Assembly: GCA_029262895.1 (NCBI GenBank)
Contig: JAJCYM010000043.1
Coordinates: forward strand, 62,001-126,000
Length of the DNA stretch: 64,000 nucleotides
Origin: Roseivirga sp.
GTDB taxonomy: Bacteria; Bacteroidota; Bacteroidia; Cytophagales; Cyclobacteriaceae
Reading direction: 5' to 3'
Shown here: in pieces, positions 35,747-45,414 of the stretch
How the letters are laid out: each line of letters opens with the position of its first letter
Position numbering within the stretch: position 1 is the first letter of the stretch
Translations under genes and position numbers: made by a program
The notes under the pieces: generated by a model
Seen by the model: only the letters and a program-made list of their open reading frames with translations
Database searches by the model: none
What the model was told of the DNA's origin: nothing

Positions 35747-37138
35747 ATGCGTTTTAAGTACCTGATATCCTTTTTTTGCTTTCTGGGTTTAGCTCACATG
35801 GCTTTTGCACACCAGAACCCCGGTGGACTGGAAGCCGATAGGCCAACAGGTAAATTTGATTTATCTGTGGCCAATATGGGCAAATTGGTGAGTGTGTCCC
35901 CAGCCGATTTAGGCATAGACCCTTTGGCACTGGAAACTGGGATTCAGTCCATCATCCTTCAAGCGCTGGATTCCGGAGCTTTTCCAGGCTGTCAGATTCT
36001 TTTAGCAAAGGATGGGCGAGTGTTTTTCGAGAGGGCTTATGGCTATCAGACCTATGATAGTCTGATGCCCGTGATTCCCTCTGATATCTATGACCTGGCT
36101 TCTGTTACCAAAACCACCGGGGCAACATTGGCTTTAATGAAACTCTATGATCAGGGCAAATTTGATCCGGAGCAGACTTTGGGCCATTACTTTCCAGACA
36201 TAGCAAAAGGGAAGAAAAAGAAATTGGTGATGCGAGAAGTCCTGGCACATCAGGCCAGGTTGAGAGCCTGGATTCCTTATTACCTGGAATCGAGAAAAAA
36301 GAACGGTTCCTACAAAAAGAATACAGTGTCATCAGATTCATCTGAAATGTTCCCCTTCAGAATTTCTGATTCGGGCCTCTTTCTCCATAAAGACTATAAG
36401 GAGAAGAAGATATATCGGATGATCCGGAAGTCTAAGATGCTGAAGAAAAAGAACTACGTCTATTCGGGGCTGTCATTTTATCTCTATCCAGAATTGGTAA
36501 AGCGGATTACCGGAAAATCCTTTGACCAGTTTTTGACTGATGAATTCTATAGACCGCTTGGAGCAACAACTGTCACTTTCAATGCTGGTGAGAAATTCCC
36601 ATTGGATCGTATAGTACCGACCGAGGTGGACTCTTTTTTCAGAATGCAAACCCTGCATGGGGTGGTACACGATGAAGGGGCGGCCATGATGCTTGGCGTT
36701 TCGGGCAATGCGGGACTTTTCTCCAATTCCAATGACCTGGCCAAAGTGTGGCAGATGTTATTAAATGGCGGAGTCTATGATGGAAAGCGTTACCTGAAGG
36801 AGAGTACGATAAATGAGTTTACAAAATGTCAATATTGTGATGAGGAGAACAGAAGGGGGATGGGCTTTGACAAGCCACTGATCGAATACGATTCTATTCG
36901 CAGCTCTGTGGCCAAGGATGTCAGTGCTGCCAGTTTTGGACATTCCGGCTATACAGGCACCTTAGTCTGGGCCGATCCCAAGAATGATCTGCTCTTTGTT
37001 TTTCTTTCTAATAGGGTACATCCTACGAGGGCTAATAGCAAAATTTATAGTCTTAACATCAGACCTAGAATTCATAATCTAGTGTATGAGTTACTAGGAC
37101 GAGGTAATGGCACCAGTGTATCTTCAGGCAAGGATTAG
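35747..37138 (+). CDS. secreted serine hydrolase (class C beta-lactamase family)
   Basis: This 463-residue protein has a signal peptide (FLGLAHMAFA) and a beta-lactamase/penicillin-binding-type domain. The nucleophile motif is ASVTKTTGA (SxxK), followed by the YSGLS segment in the YxN position and HSGYTGT in the place of the KTG box. It corresponds to the C-terminal module of Bacteroidota proteins that fuse a family-3 glycoside hydrolase (NagZ-like) to a serine hydrolase, here without the glycosidase part. It probably acts on peptidoglycan peptides or D-amino-acid esters rather than on beta-lactam drugs. It is convergent with dprA with a 9-bp gap. Confidence 0.85.
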   Translation: MRFKYLISFFCFLGLAHMAFAHQNPGGLEADRPTGKFDLSVANMGKLVSVSPADLGIDPLALETGIQSIILQALDSGAFPGCQILLAKDGRVFFERAYGYQTYDSLMPVIPSDIYDLASVTKTTGATLALMKLYDQGKFDPEQTLGHYFPDIAKGKKKKLVMREVLAHQARLRAWIPYYLESRKKNGSYKKNTVSSDSSEMFPFRISDSGLFLHKDYKEKKIYRMIRKSKMLKKKNYVYSGLSFYLYPELVKRITGKSFDQFLTDEFYRPLGATTVTFNAGEKFPLDRIVPTEVDSFFRMQTLHGVVHDEGAAMMLGVSGNAGLFSNSNDLAKVWQMLLNGGVYDGKRYLKESTINEFTKCQYCDEENRRGMGFDKPLIEYDSIRSSVAKDVSAASFGHSGYTGTLVWADPKNDLLFVFLSNRVHPTRANSKIYSLNIRPRIHNLVYELLGRGNGTSVSSGKD

Positions 37139-37147
37139 CCAAAGGGG

Positions 37148-38251
37148 TTAAATGAGCCTATATTCTTTGCCAGGCAATGGTTTTAAAATGCCCGCGAATT
37201 CTAAATTCAGAAGTATACCTGCCATTTGACCCAGAGGAATTTGAGTTTGCCAGCTTAACTGGTCCAGGTGCATCTGTCTGTCATTGGTTTTAAGCACTTC
37301 CACCACCTTTAATTCCTGTTCACTTAGTCCTTCATAAAGGTTCTCGTTCACTTTGGTTTGTTCTTCTTCAAGATCCCAGTTTAGCGCCTCGATAATATCT
37401 TTAAATGAAGTATAAATACCAGCTTTTAATTGCCTGATAAGGTTGTTGCAGCCTTCTGAATAAGTGCTGTTTAGATCACCAGGGATTGCAAAGACAGGCC
37501 GATCATAGCTGAAGGCAATGTTGCCGGTGATTAGTGCTCCACCTTTCTTGGCTGCTTCCACCACAATAACCGCATCAGACAGCCCTGCAATAATCCGATT
37601 CCTGGCTGGGAAAAATCTTGGGTCAACTTTGGTGCCTATGGGGTACTCGCTGACCAAGCCTCCGTTTTCCATCATCTTTTCCGCAACAGCTCGATGACGA
37701 GTAGGGTAGACATGATCCAGGCCGCAGGCCATCACTCCAATGGTGGAAAGGTTCTCTTTCAACGCTTGTTTATGCGCTTTCACATCAATACCATAAGCCA
37801 GCCCTGAGACGATGACTGGGTTTGTTGATTTGGCTTCATTTACTATGTTTTCAGTACTTTCCAGTCCATATTGAGTTGCTCTTCTCGTACCAACAATTCC
37901 TACTTGCCGGGTGGCATTCATATTCACTTTGCCCTTGCTGTACAAAATGATTGGGGCATCGTTGATCGTAAGCAACCTTGAGGGATACGAAGGCTCCTTG
38001 AAATAGTGGATATCGATATTGGCTTTTGCCGAATCTACAATTACCTTCTCCGCCAGATCCAGCATTTTCTTTTCGGCTGGAATTATCCTAGACAATTTCT
38101 CTCCAATACCGGGAACCTTTGAAAGCTTACCTGTTTTGGCCTTAAAAACGTTTTGCGGAGTTTCGAAATGATTAATAAGTTGACGAGAGAGTACCGGGCC
38201 GATGTTGGGAATTAACGATATGGCTACCTGATAGAGTTTCTCATCTGTCAT
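37148..38251 (-). CDS. dprA: DNA-processing protein DprA
   Basis: DprA binds incoming single-stranded DNA and loads RecA during natural transformation. The 367-residue protein has an N-terminal helix-hairpin-helix region (PNIGPVLSRQLINHF and VPGIGEKLSRI). The Rossmann-like core follows, with VGIVGTRRATQYG, SGLAYGIDVKAH, ACGLDHVYPTRH, the ARNRIIAGLSDAVIVVEA signature and KGGALITG. A C-terminal winged-helix domain comes last (from about 305). Its start overlaps the stop of the MerR-like gene by 4 bp, so the two are translationally coupled. Confidence 0.94.
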   Translation of the reverse strand: MTDEKLYQVAISLIPNIGPVLSRQLINHFETPQNVFKAKTGKLSKVPGIGEKLSRIIPAEKKMLDLAEKVIVDSAKANIDIHYFKEPSYPSRLLTINDAPIILYSKGKVNMNATRQVGIVGTRRATQYGLESTENIVNEAKSTNPVIVSGLAYGIDVKAHKQALKENLSTIGVMACGLDHVYPTRHRAVAEKMMENGGLVSEYPIGTKVDPRFFPARNRIIAGLSDAVIVVEAAKKGGALITGNIAFSYDRPVFAIPGDLNSTYSEGCNNLIRQLKAGIYTSFKDIIEALNWDLEEEQTKVNENLYEGLSEQELKVVEVLKTNDRQMHLDQLSWQTQIPLGQMAGILLNLEFAGILKPLPGKEYRLI

Positions 38252-38586
38252 CGCAACTGGCCCTTCATATCTTCGAGAAATCCCTTGATTTTTCGAAGCG
38301 AGGCTATCATATCCGTTTTATCCTGAATGCTGTTAGAACTACCTTTGATATGATCCTGAGCCCCTTGTAGTGTAAAGCCCTTTTCTTTCACAAGATGATA
38401 AACCAGCTTGATTTTCTTAAGATCATCTTGAGTGTACTTCCGATTACCCTTGTTATTCTTTTTAGGTTTGATGAAATCAAATTGCGTCTCCCAAAAGCGA
38501 ATAAGAGAAGTCGCCACTCCTAAATCTTTGGCTACCTCACCAATAGTGAAGTATTTCTTCTCGATAGGCTTGTCTTTGTACGGCAT
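38248..38586 (-). CDS. MerR-family transcriptional regulator
   Basis: This 112-residue protein begins with a MerR-type winged helix: KYFTIGEVAKDLGVATSLIRFWETQFDFIKP, then NRKYTQDDLKKIKLVYHLV. A short amphipathic helix follows for dimerisation, with no C-terminal effector domain. It has no Cys-based metal-sensing loop. The gene precedes dprA with a 4-bp overlap, an arrangement common in Bacteroidota. Whether it controls dprA or other genes is not known. Confidence 0.9.
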   Translation of the reverse strand: MPYKDKPIEKKYFTIGEVAKDLGVATSLIRFWETQFDFIKPKKNNKGNRKYTQDDLKKIKLVYHLVKEKGFTLQGAQDHIKGSSNSIQDKTDMIASLRKIKGFLEDMKGQLR

Positions 38587-38621
38587 ATCAGAAAGTTAAC
38601 AAAATTTCTTTTTTGAAAATG

Positions 38622-39659
38622 CTATTGCCGTGTAATTCTACCATCACTTGTGATGGAAAGTTTGGATTGGGGAAAATCGGCCTTTGAAAGATCTTTTATA
38701 AGGGTGATGGCCTTGCCCGCCTCATCATAAACGGCAATACCCTTTCCGGTTTGCTTGGTCGGAATAATCTGACCTGAAACCAAATCACCAGATTCCAGAT
38801 CAAGTTCCAAATCCATGATAGCACTATTGCCAAGCACACCACGGATATTCACATTGCCATGGGTGAGGAAATTGCCCAGTGAGTAGATGATCAACTTGTT
38901 TTTGTAAACATCAATTCCCCGAAGCACATGTGGCCCATGCCCAATGATTAAATCGGCTCCGGCATCAATCACAGTTCTTGAAAACTGAACGAGGTTGCCA
39001 CGATTCTCACCAAAGTACTCTTCGGTTTCATCTTTAACGTGCTGCGCATTGACTCCCTCTGCACCGCCATGAAATGAAACCAAGACCAAATCACATTTGG
39101 CATCCAGGCCTTCAATTACCTTTTTAGCAACGGCCAAATCTGAGACACGGTAGGAAATGGAAGAATGACCGAAAGCCGCAATCCCAATTTTCTTGCCTTG
39201 AACTTCAATGATAATGGGTGCTTTTTTCGCGGCATAGCGGATATCCAACCCATCCAGTACACTCTTGGTATGTCTGACACCTGCTGCCCCATAATCAGAA
39301 TTATGATTGTTGTCCATACTCAGAACAGAGAAATTCATGTCCTTGAGTGCAGGGGCGAGGTTATCAGGCATTCCAAATTCGTAGCACCTGCGCGCTTTGC
39401 GACTGGTTTCGCTGCACTTCTGTGGTTTAAGGTCTTCACTTACAAAAACGCCCTCAAGATTACCAAAAGTGATATCTGCCCCTTCCAGGTATTGCCCGAT
39501 GGCCTTGGCAAACTGCTCACCATTCCCGGGAGGAAGGATTTTAGTCGGTGTGGTAGAACCCAACATAATATCACCAACAGCCTTGATCTTGAGGTTTTGA
39601 GCATTGGCAAAATTGCATACCGCAAAAAGGAGCACTAACAGATTTAGTCTCGTCTTCAT
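38622..39659 (-). CDS. CapA family (poly-gamma-glutamate synthesis-like) protein
   Basis: This 345-residue protein has a signal peptide (LLVLLFAVCNFANA) and a metallophosphatase-like CapA domain: AVGDIMLGS at the start, FGNLEGVF, LSMDNNHNSDYG, VSFHGGAEG, IGHGPHVLRGID and YSLGNFLTHG. These are the usual metal-binding Asp, Asn and His motifs. CapA proteins take part in poly-gamma-glutamate capsule production, but many Bacteroidota members have no such operon and their role is unknown, as here. It lies 35 bp upstream of the merR-like gene and 18 bp after the M23 peptidase, so the whole block may be co-transcribed. Confidence 0.88.
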   Translation of the reverse strand: MKTRLNLLVLLFAVCNFANAQNLKIKAVGDIMLGSTTPTKILPPGNGEQFAKAIGQYLEGADITFGNLEGVFVSEDLKPQKCSETSRKARRCYEFGMPDNLAPALKDMNFSVLSMDNNHNSDYGAAGVRHTKSVLDGLDIRYAAKKAPIIIEVQGKKIGIAAFGHSSISYRVSDLAVAKKVIEGLDAKCDLVLVSFHGGAEGVNAQHVKDETEEYFGENRGNLVQFSRTVIDAGADLIIGHGPHVLRGIDVYKNKLIIYSLGNFLTHGNVNIRGVLGNSAIMDLELDLESGDLVSGQIIPTKQTGKGIAVYDEAGKAITLIKDLSKADFPQSKLSITSDGRITRQ

Positions 39660-39676
39660 TCTTTTCTGATTATTAT

Positions 39677-40672
39677 CTATTGACGATTCGAATAAGAACC
39701 CAAAGATTGGTTCTCTATACTGGATAAACGAAGAATTTCCTCGTATTCTATAGGATTGAGGTCTTTATAAAAATAATTTACCGGATTTACGGCTCTGCCA
39801 TTGATGTGAACCTCATAGTGGCAATGAGGAGCAGTAGATTTGCCCGTATTACCTACATAGCCAATAATCTCTCCCCGCTTAACCTTCTGACCTTTTTTCA
39901 CATTGAACCTGCTCATGTGTCCATACAAAGTTTCATAACCAAAGCCATGATCAACAGCAATATGCCAGCCGAAACCGTTAAAGGTCTTTTTCGTGAATTT
40001 CACAACACCGTCACCCGTGGCATAGATTGGGGTTCCCTGAGGAGCGGAGAAGTCTGTGCCGTAGTGCATTTTCTTCACTTTGAGTATTGGGTCAGTACGC
40101 AAGCCAAATCCGGAAGAGAATCTTCGTAAATCTTTGTTTGATACTGGCTGGATAGCTGGCATTGACTTATACAGTTCTTCTTTCTTTAGCGCCAATTCCA
40201 TTATTTCATCATAAGACTTGGTCTGGATGTACATTTTCTTCTTTACGCGGTCTATTTTATCCAGGGTACCAACCACCAAATCCTTGTTGTCTAAGTCACT
40301 TTCCAAAAGATTGCGGTACTTCAAAACGCCTCCAGAGCCTGCTTCCCGCACGGTTTCAGGTATAGGTTCGGCCTCAAATACGGTACGGTAAACGTTATCA
40401 TCTTTCTGCTGAAGCACACCGAGCATGTTGTCCATGGTGTTTACCTGCTCTTGCATTAATTGGTAATAGAGTTTGAGCTCTTCGTTCTCCTTTTTGAGAG
40501 AAGATTCTTTAGGAGAATCAAAATATTGAGATAAAACTATGATGATTCCAGCCGACAGGACTAGGGCAAGAGAAAGGAAACCAAGTGCGTTGATAACAAT
40601 ATCGCGCTTTTTGACCTTGATTCGCTCGTACTTACAGGTCTCGGTATCGTAGTAATATTTTATCCTTGCCAT
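39677..40672 (-). CDS. M23 family metallopeptidase, membrane-anchored
   Basis: This 331-residue peptidoglycan hydrolase has one N-terminal transmembrane helix (about 28-50) and then a coiled-coil region (about 55-85). A linker precedes the LytM/M23 domain (about 185-305). Zinc ligands appear in HYGTDFSAPQG (HxxxD) and in HCHYEVHING (HxH). DHGFGYETLYGHMS and RGEIIGYVGNTG are also typical. The transmembrane helix and coiled coil recall divisome-linked M23 proteins of Bacteroidota. It diverges from alaS. Confidence 0.92.
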   Translation of the reverse strand: MARIKYYYDTETCKYERIKVKKRDIVINALGFLSLALVLSAGIIIVLSQYFDSPKESSLKKENEELKLYYQLMQEQVNTMDNMLGVLQQKDDNVYRTVFEAEPIPETVREAGSGGVLKYRNLLESDLDNKDLVVGTLDKIDRVKKKMYIQTKSYDEIMELALKKEELYKSMPAIQPVSNKDLRRFSSGFGLRTDPILKVKKMHYGTDFSAPQGTPIYATGDGVVKFTKKTFNGFGWHIAVDHGFGYETLYGHMSRFNVKKGQKVKRGEIIGYVGNTGKSTAPHCHYEVHINGRAVNPVNYFYKDLNPIEYEEILRLSSIENQSLGSYSNRQ

Positions 40673-40792
40673 TACAGCATCCTTTTTGAAATTCTCCTAA
40701 TTTTGTCCCTTTGATTTGGGAGAGATATTTCTAAAACACAAAAATACTCAATTATTTGGAATAGCCCTTCATATTTTAAGTCCCTATACCCC

Positions 40793-43423
40793 ATGAAATC
40801 TAAAGAGATCAGGTCAAAATTTATCGAGTTCTTTAACTCAAAATCTCACCATTTTGTTCCCTCGGCACCTATGGTGGTGAAAAATGACCCTACATTAATG
40901 TTTACCAATGCTGGGATGAACCAGTTTAAAGATTTCTTCCTGGGAAATGCACAAGCGGATTACAAAAGGGTAGCCAACAGCCAAAAGTGCCTTAGGGTTT
41001 CAGGTAAGCACAACGATCTGGAAGAAGTAGGTATTGACACCTATCACCACACCATGTTCGAGATGTTGGGTAACTGGTCTTTTGGTGATTACTTCAAAAA
41101 AGAGGCTATCGCCTGGGCCTGGGAGCTTCTCATTGAAGTTTACGGTTTGCCGAAAGATCGACTCTATGTGACTGTTTTTGAAGGAGATAGGACAGAAAAC
41201 CTTGATTTTGATCAGGAGGCCTATGATCACTGGAAGGAAGTCATTGATGAGTCAATGATTCTTGGTGGAGACAAAAAGGATAATTTCTGGGAAATGGGTG
41301 ATACCGGCCCATGTGGTCCATGTTCTGAAATACATATTGATCTGCGTTCAGATGAAGACATTGCCAAAACGCCAGGTAAGAATTTAGTAAATCAGGATCA
41401 TCCAGAAGTGATTGAGGTTTGGAATCTCGTATTCATGCAGTACGATCGTAAATCTGATGGGCACCTGGAATCACTTCCTGCACAGCACATCGATACCGGA
41501 ATGGGTTTTGAGCGGTTGGCCATGGCCATGCAAGGCAAGAAGTCTAATTATGATACTGATGTTTTCACTCCATTAATTGCACAGGTAGCTAAGGCAGCTG
41601 GAGTCAATTATGGTGAAAATGAACAAATCGATATTGCCCTTAGGGTAATTGTTGATCACATAAGGGCCATCGCCTTTGCCATAGCAGATGGTCAATTGCC
41701 ATCTAACAACAAGGCTGGGTATGTTATTCGTAGAATTCTGAGGAGGGCAGTCCGTTATGGCTACACCTTCCTTAAATTCCGAGAACCCTTCCTGCATAAC
41801 CTTGTTCCTGTACTGGCTGATCAATTTGATGGTGTGTTTGACGGAATGGTTGAGCAACAGGAATTTATTGCTCGTGTGATCAGGGAGGAGGAAACTTCAT
41901 TTTTGAAAACCCTTGAGAATGGGTTAAAACGTCTGGATCAGGTCAAGGAAAAACTTAAGGAAGCAGGCAACGATACAATTGATGGACAGGTGGTCTTTGA
42001 GCTTTACGATACTTTTGGTTTTCCTTTAGACCTCACTGCCTTAATTGCCAGGGAAAATGGACTTCAACTTGACGAAGCTGGGTTTAATGTGGCTATGGAA
42101 GTACAAAAGAATCGTTCTAAAGCAGATGCATCCCAGGAAAAAGGAGATTGGATTGATATTAGAACTGATGAGGAGGTAGAGTTTTTGGGCTACGATTTGG
42201 AAGAGACGAATGCCCAGATTATAAAGTATCGCGAAATCAAGGAAAAGAAAGGGTCTGTCTACCAGGTTGTTTTAAACAAGACTCCTTTTTATGGAGAAAG
42301 TGGTGGGCAAGTAGGAGATTCCGGCACCTTGTCAAATGAAAGCGAGACCATTAATGTACTGGATACTCAAAAGGAAAATGACCTGATTGTCCACTTCGTA
42401 AATAAGATTCCTACAAATCCCGAGGCTAATTTCAAGGCTACCATTGATGTTGAAAGACGAAATTTGATTCGTAAAAATCATTCAGCAACACACTTGCTTC
42501 ATTCGGCTTTGAGAGAAGTTTTGGGTGATCATGTGCAGCAAAAGGGTTCCCTGGTATCAGAAAACGTGCTGCGCTTTGACTTTTCTCACTTTGCTAAAGT
42601 AGAGGTAGAGCAGTTGGAAGAAGTAGAGCGAATTGTAAATGAACATGTGCGCCAAAACATTCCGCTTGATGAAAAGAGAAATGTGCCTATTGATGAGGCA
42701 AAGAAACTTGGTGCAACTGCCTTGTTTGGGGAAAAGTATGGAGAATTTGTACGGGTGATTACCTTTGATCCGAAACATTCCGTGGAGCTATGTGGAGGTA
42801 CGCATGTCAATGCCACCGGTGATATTGGTTTACTCAAAATTGTTTCGGAAAGTGCTGTTGCTGCTGGCGTAAGGCGAATTGAGGCACTGACTGGACCCGG
42901 TGCATATGAGTATGTGGCAGAACAGGATCGCCTGCTCAAGCAATTGAAGGAGTTGCTCAAAAACCCAAAAGACCTTTCGAAAGCACTGTCTTCTCTTCTG
43001 GATGAGCGCCAGAGATTGGCAAAGGAAGTGGAGAGCTTGCACTCAAAACAATCGGGTGAGCTTAAGAATGAATTAAAAGGCAAGGTTTCAGAAGTAGGAG
43101 GTGTCAACGTTCTGATTATAGAATTGAAGTTGCCGAATGCTGATGCATTGAAGAAAATATCCTTTGAATTGAAGAACGAGGTTGATAATCTCTTTGCTGT
43201 TTTGGCTGGTGATATTGCCGGAAAGCCCCAAATAGCAGTGGTTATTTCTGATAACCTGGTTAGTGAAAAAGGCCTTAATGCAGGTACCATTGTTAGAGAT
43301 TTGGCTCAGGAAATTCAAGGCGGTGGTGGTGGACAGCCGTTCTTTGCCACTGCAGGTGGTAAAAATTTGGCTGGACTCTCGGCAGTAGTTGCCAAGGCTC
43401 AAAAACTTGTGGATTCCTTTTAA
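40793..43423 (+). CDS. alaS: alanyl-tRNA synthetase
   Basis: This class II enzyme charges tRNA-Ala. The 876-residue protein has the catalytic domain with VPSAPMVVKNDPTLMFTNAGMNQFKD and YHHTMFEMLGNWSFGDYF, followed by a tRNA-recognition region. The editing domain has the zinc motif HSATHLLHSAL and ELCGGTHVNATGDIG, and the C-terminal DHHA1-type domain ends with QGGGGGQPFFATAGG. The length is normal. The ATG at 40793 follows closely on a possible promoter region with TATTTGGAAT. Nothing unusual was found. Confidence 0.97.
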   Translation: MKSKEIRSKFIEFFNSKSHHFVPSAPMVVKNDPTLMFTNAGMNQFKDFFLGNAQADYKRVANSQKCLRVSGKHNDLEEVGIDTYHHTMFEMLGNWSFGDYFKKEAIAWAWELLIEVYGLPKDRLYVTVFEGDRTENLDFDQEAYDHWKEVIDESMILGGDKKDNFWEMGDTGPCGPCSEIHIDLRSDEDIAKTPGKNLVNQDHPEVIEVWNLVFMQYDRKSDGHLESLPAQHIDTGMGFERLAMAMQGKKSNYDTDVFTPLIAQVAKAAGVNYGENEQIDIALRVIVDHIRAIAFAIADGQLPSNNKAGYVIRRILRRAVRYGYTFLKFREPFLHNLVPVLADQFDGVFDGMVEQQEFIARVIREEETSFLKTLENGLKRLDQVKEKLKEAGNDTIDGQVVFELYDTFGFPLDLTALIARENGLQLDEAGFNVAMEVQKNRSKADASQEKGDWIDIRTDEEVEFLGYDLEETNAQIIKYREIKEKKGSVYQVVLNKTPFYGESGGQVGDSGTLSNESETINVLDTQKENDLIVHFVNKIPTNPEANFKATIDVERRNLIRKNHSATHLLHSALREVLGDHVQQKGSLVSENVLRFDFSHFAKVEVEQLEEVERIVNEHVRQNIPLDEKRNVPIDEAKKLGATALFGEKYGEFVRVITFDPKHSVELCGGTHVNATGDIGLLKIVSESAVAAGVRRIEALTGPGAYEYVAEQDRLLKQLKELLKNPKDLSKALSSLLDERQRLAKEVESLHSKQSGELKNELKGKVSEVGGVNVLIIELKLPNADALKKISFELKNEVDNLFAVLAGDIAGKPQIAVVISDNLVSEKGLNAGTIVRDLAQEIQGGGGGQPFFATAGGKNLAGLSAVVAKAQKLVDSF

Positions 43424-43560
43424 ACCGGAGGAAACTATCGTCAACCTGACGCCTAGATTTCCTATTAATGTTAAATATGGAAACTGAATGGCGTTTTTTG
43501 GCGTTTATCAATCAGAATACCCAATTATGCCTAGTAGGTGAAATTTAGCCATCTTGTTGC

Positions 43561-43568
43561 TATCTTTG
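43561..43568 (+). promoter_or_regulatory. TAnnTTTG -7 element upstream of the TlpA-like gene
   Basis: TATCTTTG at 43561-43568 matches the Bacteroidota -7 consensus exactly and lies 33 bp before the ATG at 43602, giving a leader of about 27 nt. A convincing -33 box at the usual spacing is not visible, so the assignment rests on the -7 element alone. Confidence 0.4.
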
Positions 43569-43601
43569 CACTTCTAAGCCTAAAACTAAAATTGACCGAA
43601 A

Positions 43602-44720
43602 ATGACAAAGAAGATTTTATCCCTTCTTGGCCTTACCCTTCTGATATGGTCCTGTGCCGCGACCAAAGACGATGGTTCTGTGAAAATTACTGGCGAAATC
43701 AAAAACCCAATAGCGCAGGGAGATATTGTCCTCGAGAAATTTGAAGTAGGCGAGGTAGTGCCTGTTTCTACCGTACAAGCAGATGCTGATGGCAACTTTG
43801 AGATTTCAACAGACCTTGCTGAGGCGGGTTTTTATCGAATAAACGTTTACGGGCAACAATTTGAAACCGTTATCTTAAATAAAGATGATTTGAAGGTAGT
43901 GGCTGATGGAGACGGGGGAAACGAAATTGAAGTTTCAGGTTCAAAGGATACAGAGTATATGGATGCTCTGGATAAGTATATGCGTGGAATGGGAGTACGA
44001 ATTCAGGACTTCAACAAGCGATACCTCGCAGCTCAACAGGCTGGTGACCGACTGTTAATGGAAAACTTGACAGATGAAGGAATGGCCTTGAATAACGAAA
44101 AGAATGATAAGCTAAAGGAAATGGCTTTTTCCTTCGAGAATTCTTTGGTATCCCTTTTGATTACGGACTTTATCCAGGATAAAGAAGATCACTTTGAGTT
44201 TCTTGAGAGCTTGAGTGAGAAGCTGCAGAAAGAGATTCCAAATTCGAGTCACGTTACCTTGTTTATAGAAAATCTGGAGTATTTCAGACCTGCCGTAGCC
44301 ATGGGTGACCTTGCTCCAGACATCACCTTACCACTGCCAGCAGGCGAAACTATGAGCCTTTCTGATATGAAAGGAAAGTATGTCCTTGTAGACTTCTGGG
44401 CAGCCTGGTGTAAGCCATGCAGAGCTGAAAATCCTAACGTTGTAAATATGTATAACAAGTACAATGAAAAAGGGTTTGAAGTATTCAGTGTTTCTCTGGA
44501 TAGAACCAGAAACGCTTGGTTGAAGGCAATAGAAGCGGATGGTTTAAAGTGGCCAAACCACGTCTCAGATTTAAAATATTTTCAATCGGCAGCCGCAATG
44601 ACTTATAAGGTCAACGCCATTCCTTTTGCAATTTTACTTGACCCTGAGGGGAAAGTAATTGGTAAAAACTTGAGAGGAAGGCAATTGCAAGCTAAACTGG
44701 CAAGTATCTTCGGGGATTAA
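43602..44720 (+). CDS. TlpA-like thioredoxin lipoprotein with DUF4369 domain
   Basis: This 372-residue lipoprotein has the signal LLGLTLLIWSC (Cys at about 17). Residues about 25-130 form a beta-rich DUF4369 domain (KITGEIKNP at its start). A helical linker follows, and residues about 235-372 are a thioredoxin fold of the TlpA/ResA type with VDFWAAWCKPCRAE (CxxC) and the cis-Pro segment NAIPFAILLDPEGK. Such proteins act as disulfide reductases at the periplasmic side, for example in cytochrome maturation. The partner is not encoded nearby. It follows alaS by 178 bp with its own likely promoter. Confidence 0.92.
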   Translation: MTKKILSLLGLTLLIWSCAATKDDGSVKITGEIKNPIAQGDIVLEKFEVGEVVPVSTVQADADGNFEISTDLAEAGFYRINVYGQQFETVILNKDDLKVVADGDGGNEIEVSGSKDTEYMDALDKYMRGMGVRIQDFNKRYLAAQQAGDRLLMENLTDEGMALNNEKNDKLKEMAFSFENSLVSLLITDFIQDKEDHFEFLESLSEKLQKEIPNSSHVTLFIENLEYFRPAVAMGDLAPDITLPLPAGETMSLSDMKGKYVLVDFWAAWCKPCRAENPNVVNMYNKYNEKGFEVFSVSLDRTRNAWLKAIEADGLKWPNHVSDLKYFQSAAAMTYKVNAIPFAILLDPEGKVIGKNLRGRQLQAKLASIFGD

Positions 44721-44731
44721 GAATCCGAAGA

Positions 44732-45331
44732 TCAAAGAAACATTTCTTGAAGCGCTGTCCACAGCGCTTTTTTCTTGTCTTTTTCTGTACTGATTAAGTC
44801 CAGAGCGTCCCCTTTTAAGTAGAATTTGTGATTGTCTGTATGCACTTGATAGTGTTCCAGAGGAATGAGGCTGTCTAACTTATTGCTGCCGAAGCAAAGC
44901 AGATGTCTGTGGTTTTGCTCAGCCAGTAGCGCTTCGATTTGTTCGGCTGCCGCTTCTTTGATATTTACTAAGAGCACATCTTCAAGACTCCTCTTGACAG
45001 CCTTGAGTATATTCTCCAGGAATGCTATTGATGCTTCTTCAAGTATGTCATCACCCGATTCTACAAAGATGATGCAATGCTTCAAATTGCTGCCTTTCGT
45101 TGCCAATGGAGTGATGTAAACTTCGTTAGGTTCTTCTACTCCGGATGTTTCAGAAGCAGATTCTTCCTGCATCGTGACCTGATTAATTTCCTCGATTACA
45201 GGCTGAGGTACAGGCTCTTGAGTTTCGGGATAGGGTTCAACTGATAGCTCATCAATGACCTTGGAGTTTTCTTCCTTAATAACATAAACATCTTCATTAA
45301 ACAGAAAGGGTAGGAAGGAAGGGTCAGACAT
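44732..45331 (-). CDS. possible DNA polymerase III psi-like (HolD-like) protein
   Basis: This 199-residue protein is acidic in its N-terminal half (about 25-75, Pro/Glu/Val-rich and probably disordered). It ends in an alpha/beta domain: CIIFVES, FLENILKAVKRSLEDVLLVN, HLLCFGSNKLD and, near the C-terminus, KDKKKALWTALQEMF. The order matches the HolD/psi family, whose end reads K-x-x-LW-x-x-L and whose middle has an LxxG strand with a short loop. Similarity to known HolD is faint, so this is an inference. If right, it is the psi subunit that links the clamp loader to SSB. It lies after a repeat array behind the thioesterase gene, which is transcribed first. Confidence 0.5.
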   Translation of the reverse strand: MSDPSFLPFLFNEDVYVIKEENSKVIDELSVEPYPETQEPVPQPVIEEINQVTMQEESASETSGVEEPNEVYITPLATKGSNLKHCIIFVESGDDILEEASIAFLENILKAVKRSLEDVLLVNIKEAAAEQIEALLAEQNHRHLLCFGSNKLDSLIPLEHYQVHTDNHKFYLKGDALDLISTEKDKKKALWTALQEMFL

Positions 45332-45341
45332 TTTGGAGATT

Positions 45342-45410
45342 GGGTTTCAAGTTCTAAGTTTCAAGTTAACAAAGAACACGAAACTTCGAACTTGGAATTT
45401 AAAGCTCATA
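45342..45410 (-). repeat. 7-nt-period degenerate array with internal inversion
   Basis: On the coding (minus) strand, units GTTCGAA, GTTTCGT, GTTCTTT, GTTAA are followed by CTTGAAA, CTTAGAA, CTTGAAA, C. The core halves CAAGTTCTAAGTTTC (45348-45362) and GAAACTTCGAACTTG (45380-45394) are complementary with one mismatch and form a strong hairpin. The unit words and the order are the same as in the array at 8698-8755. It begins directly after the thioesterase stop and ends about 11-14 bp before the start of the next co-directional gene. Confidence 0.75.
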
Positions 45411-45414
45411 ATGT

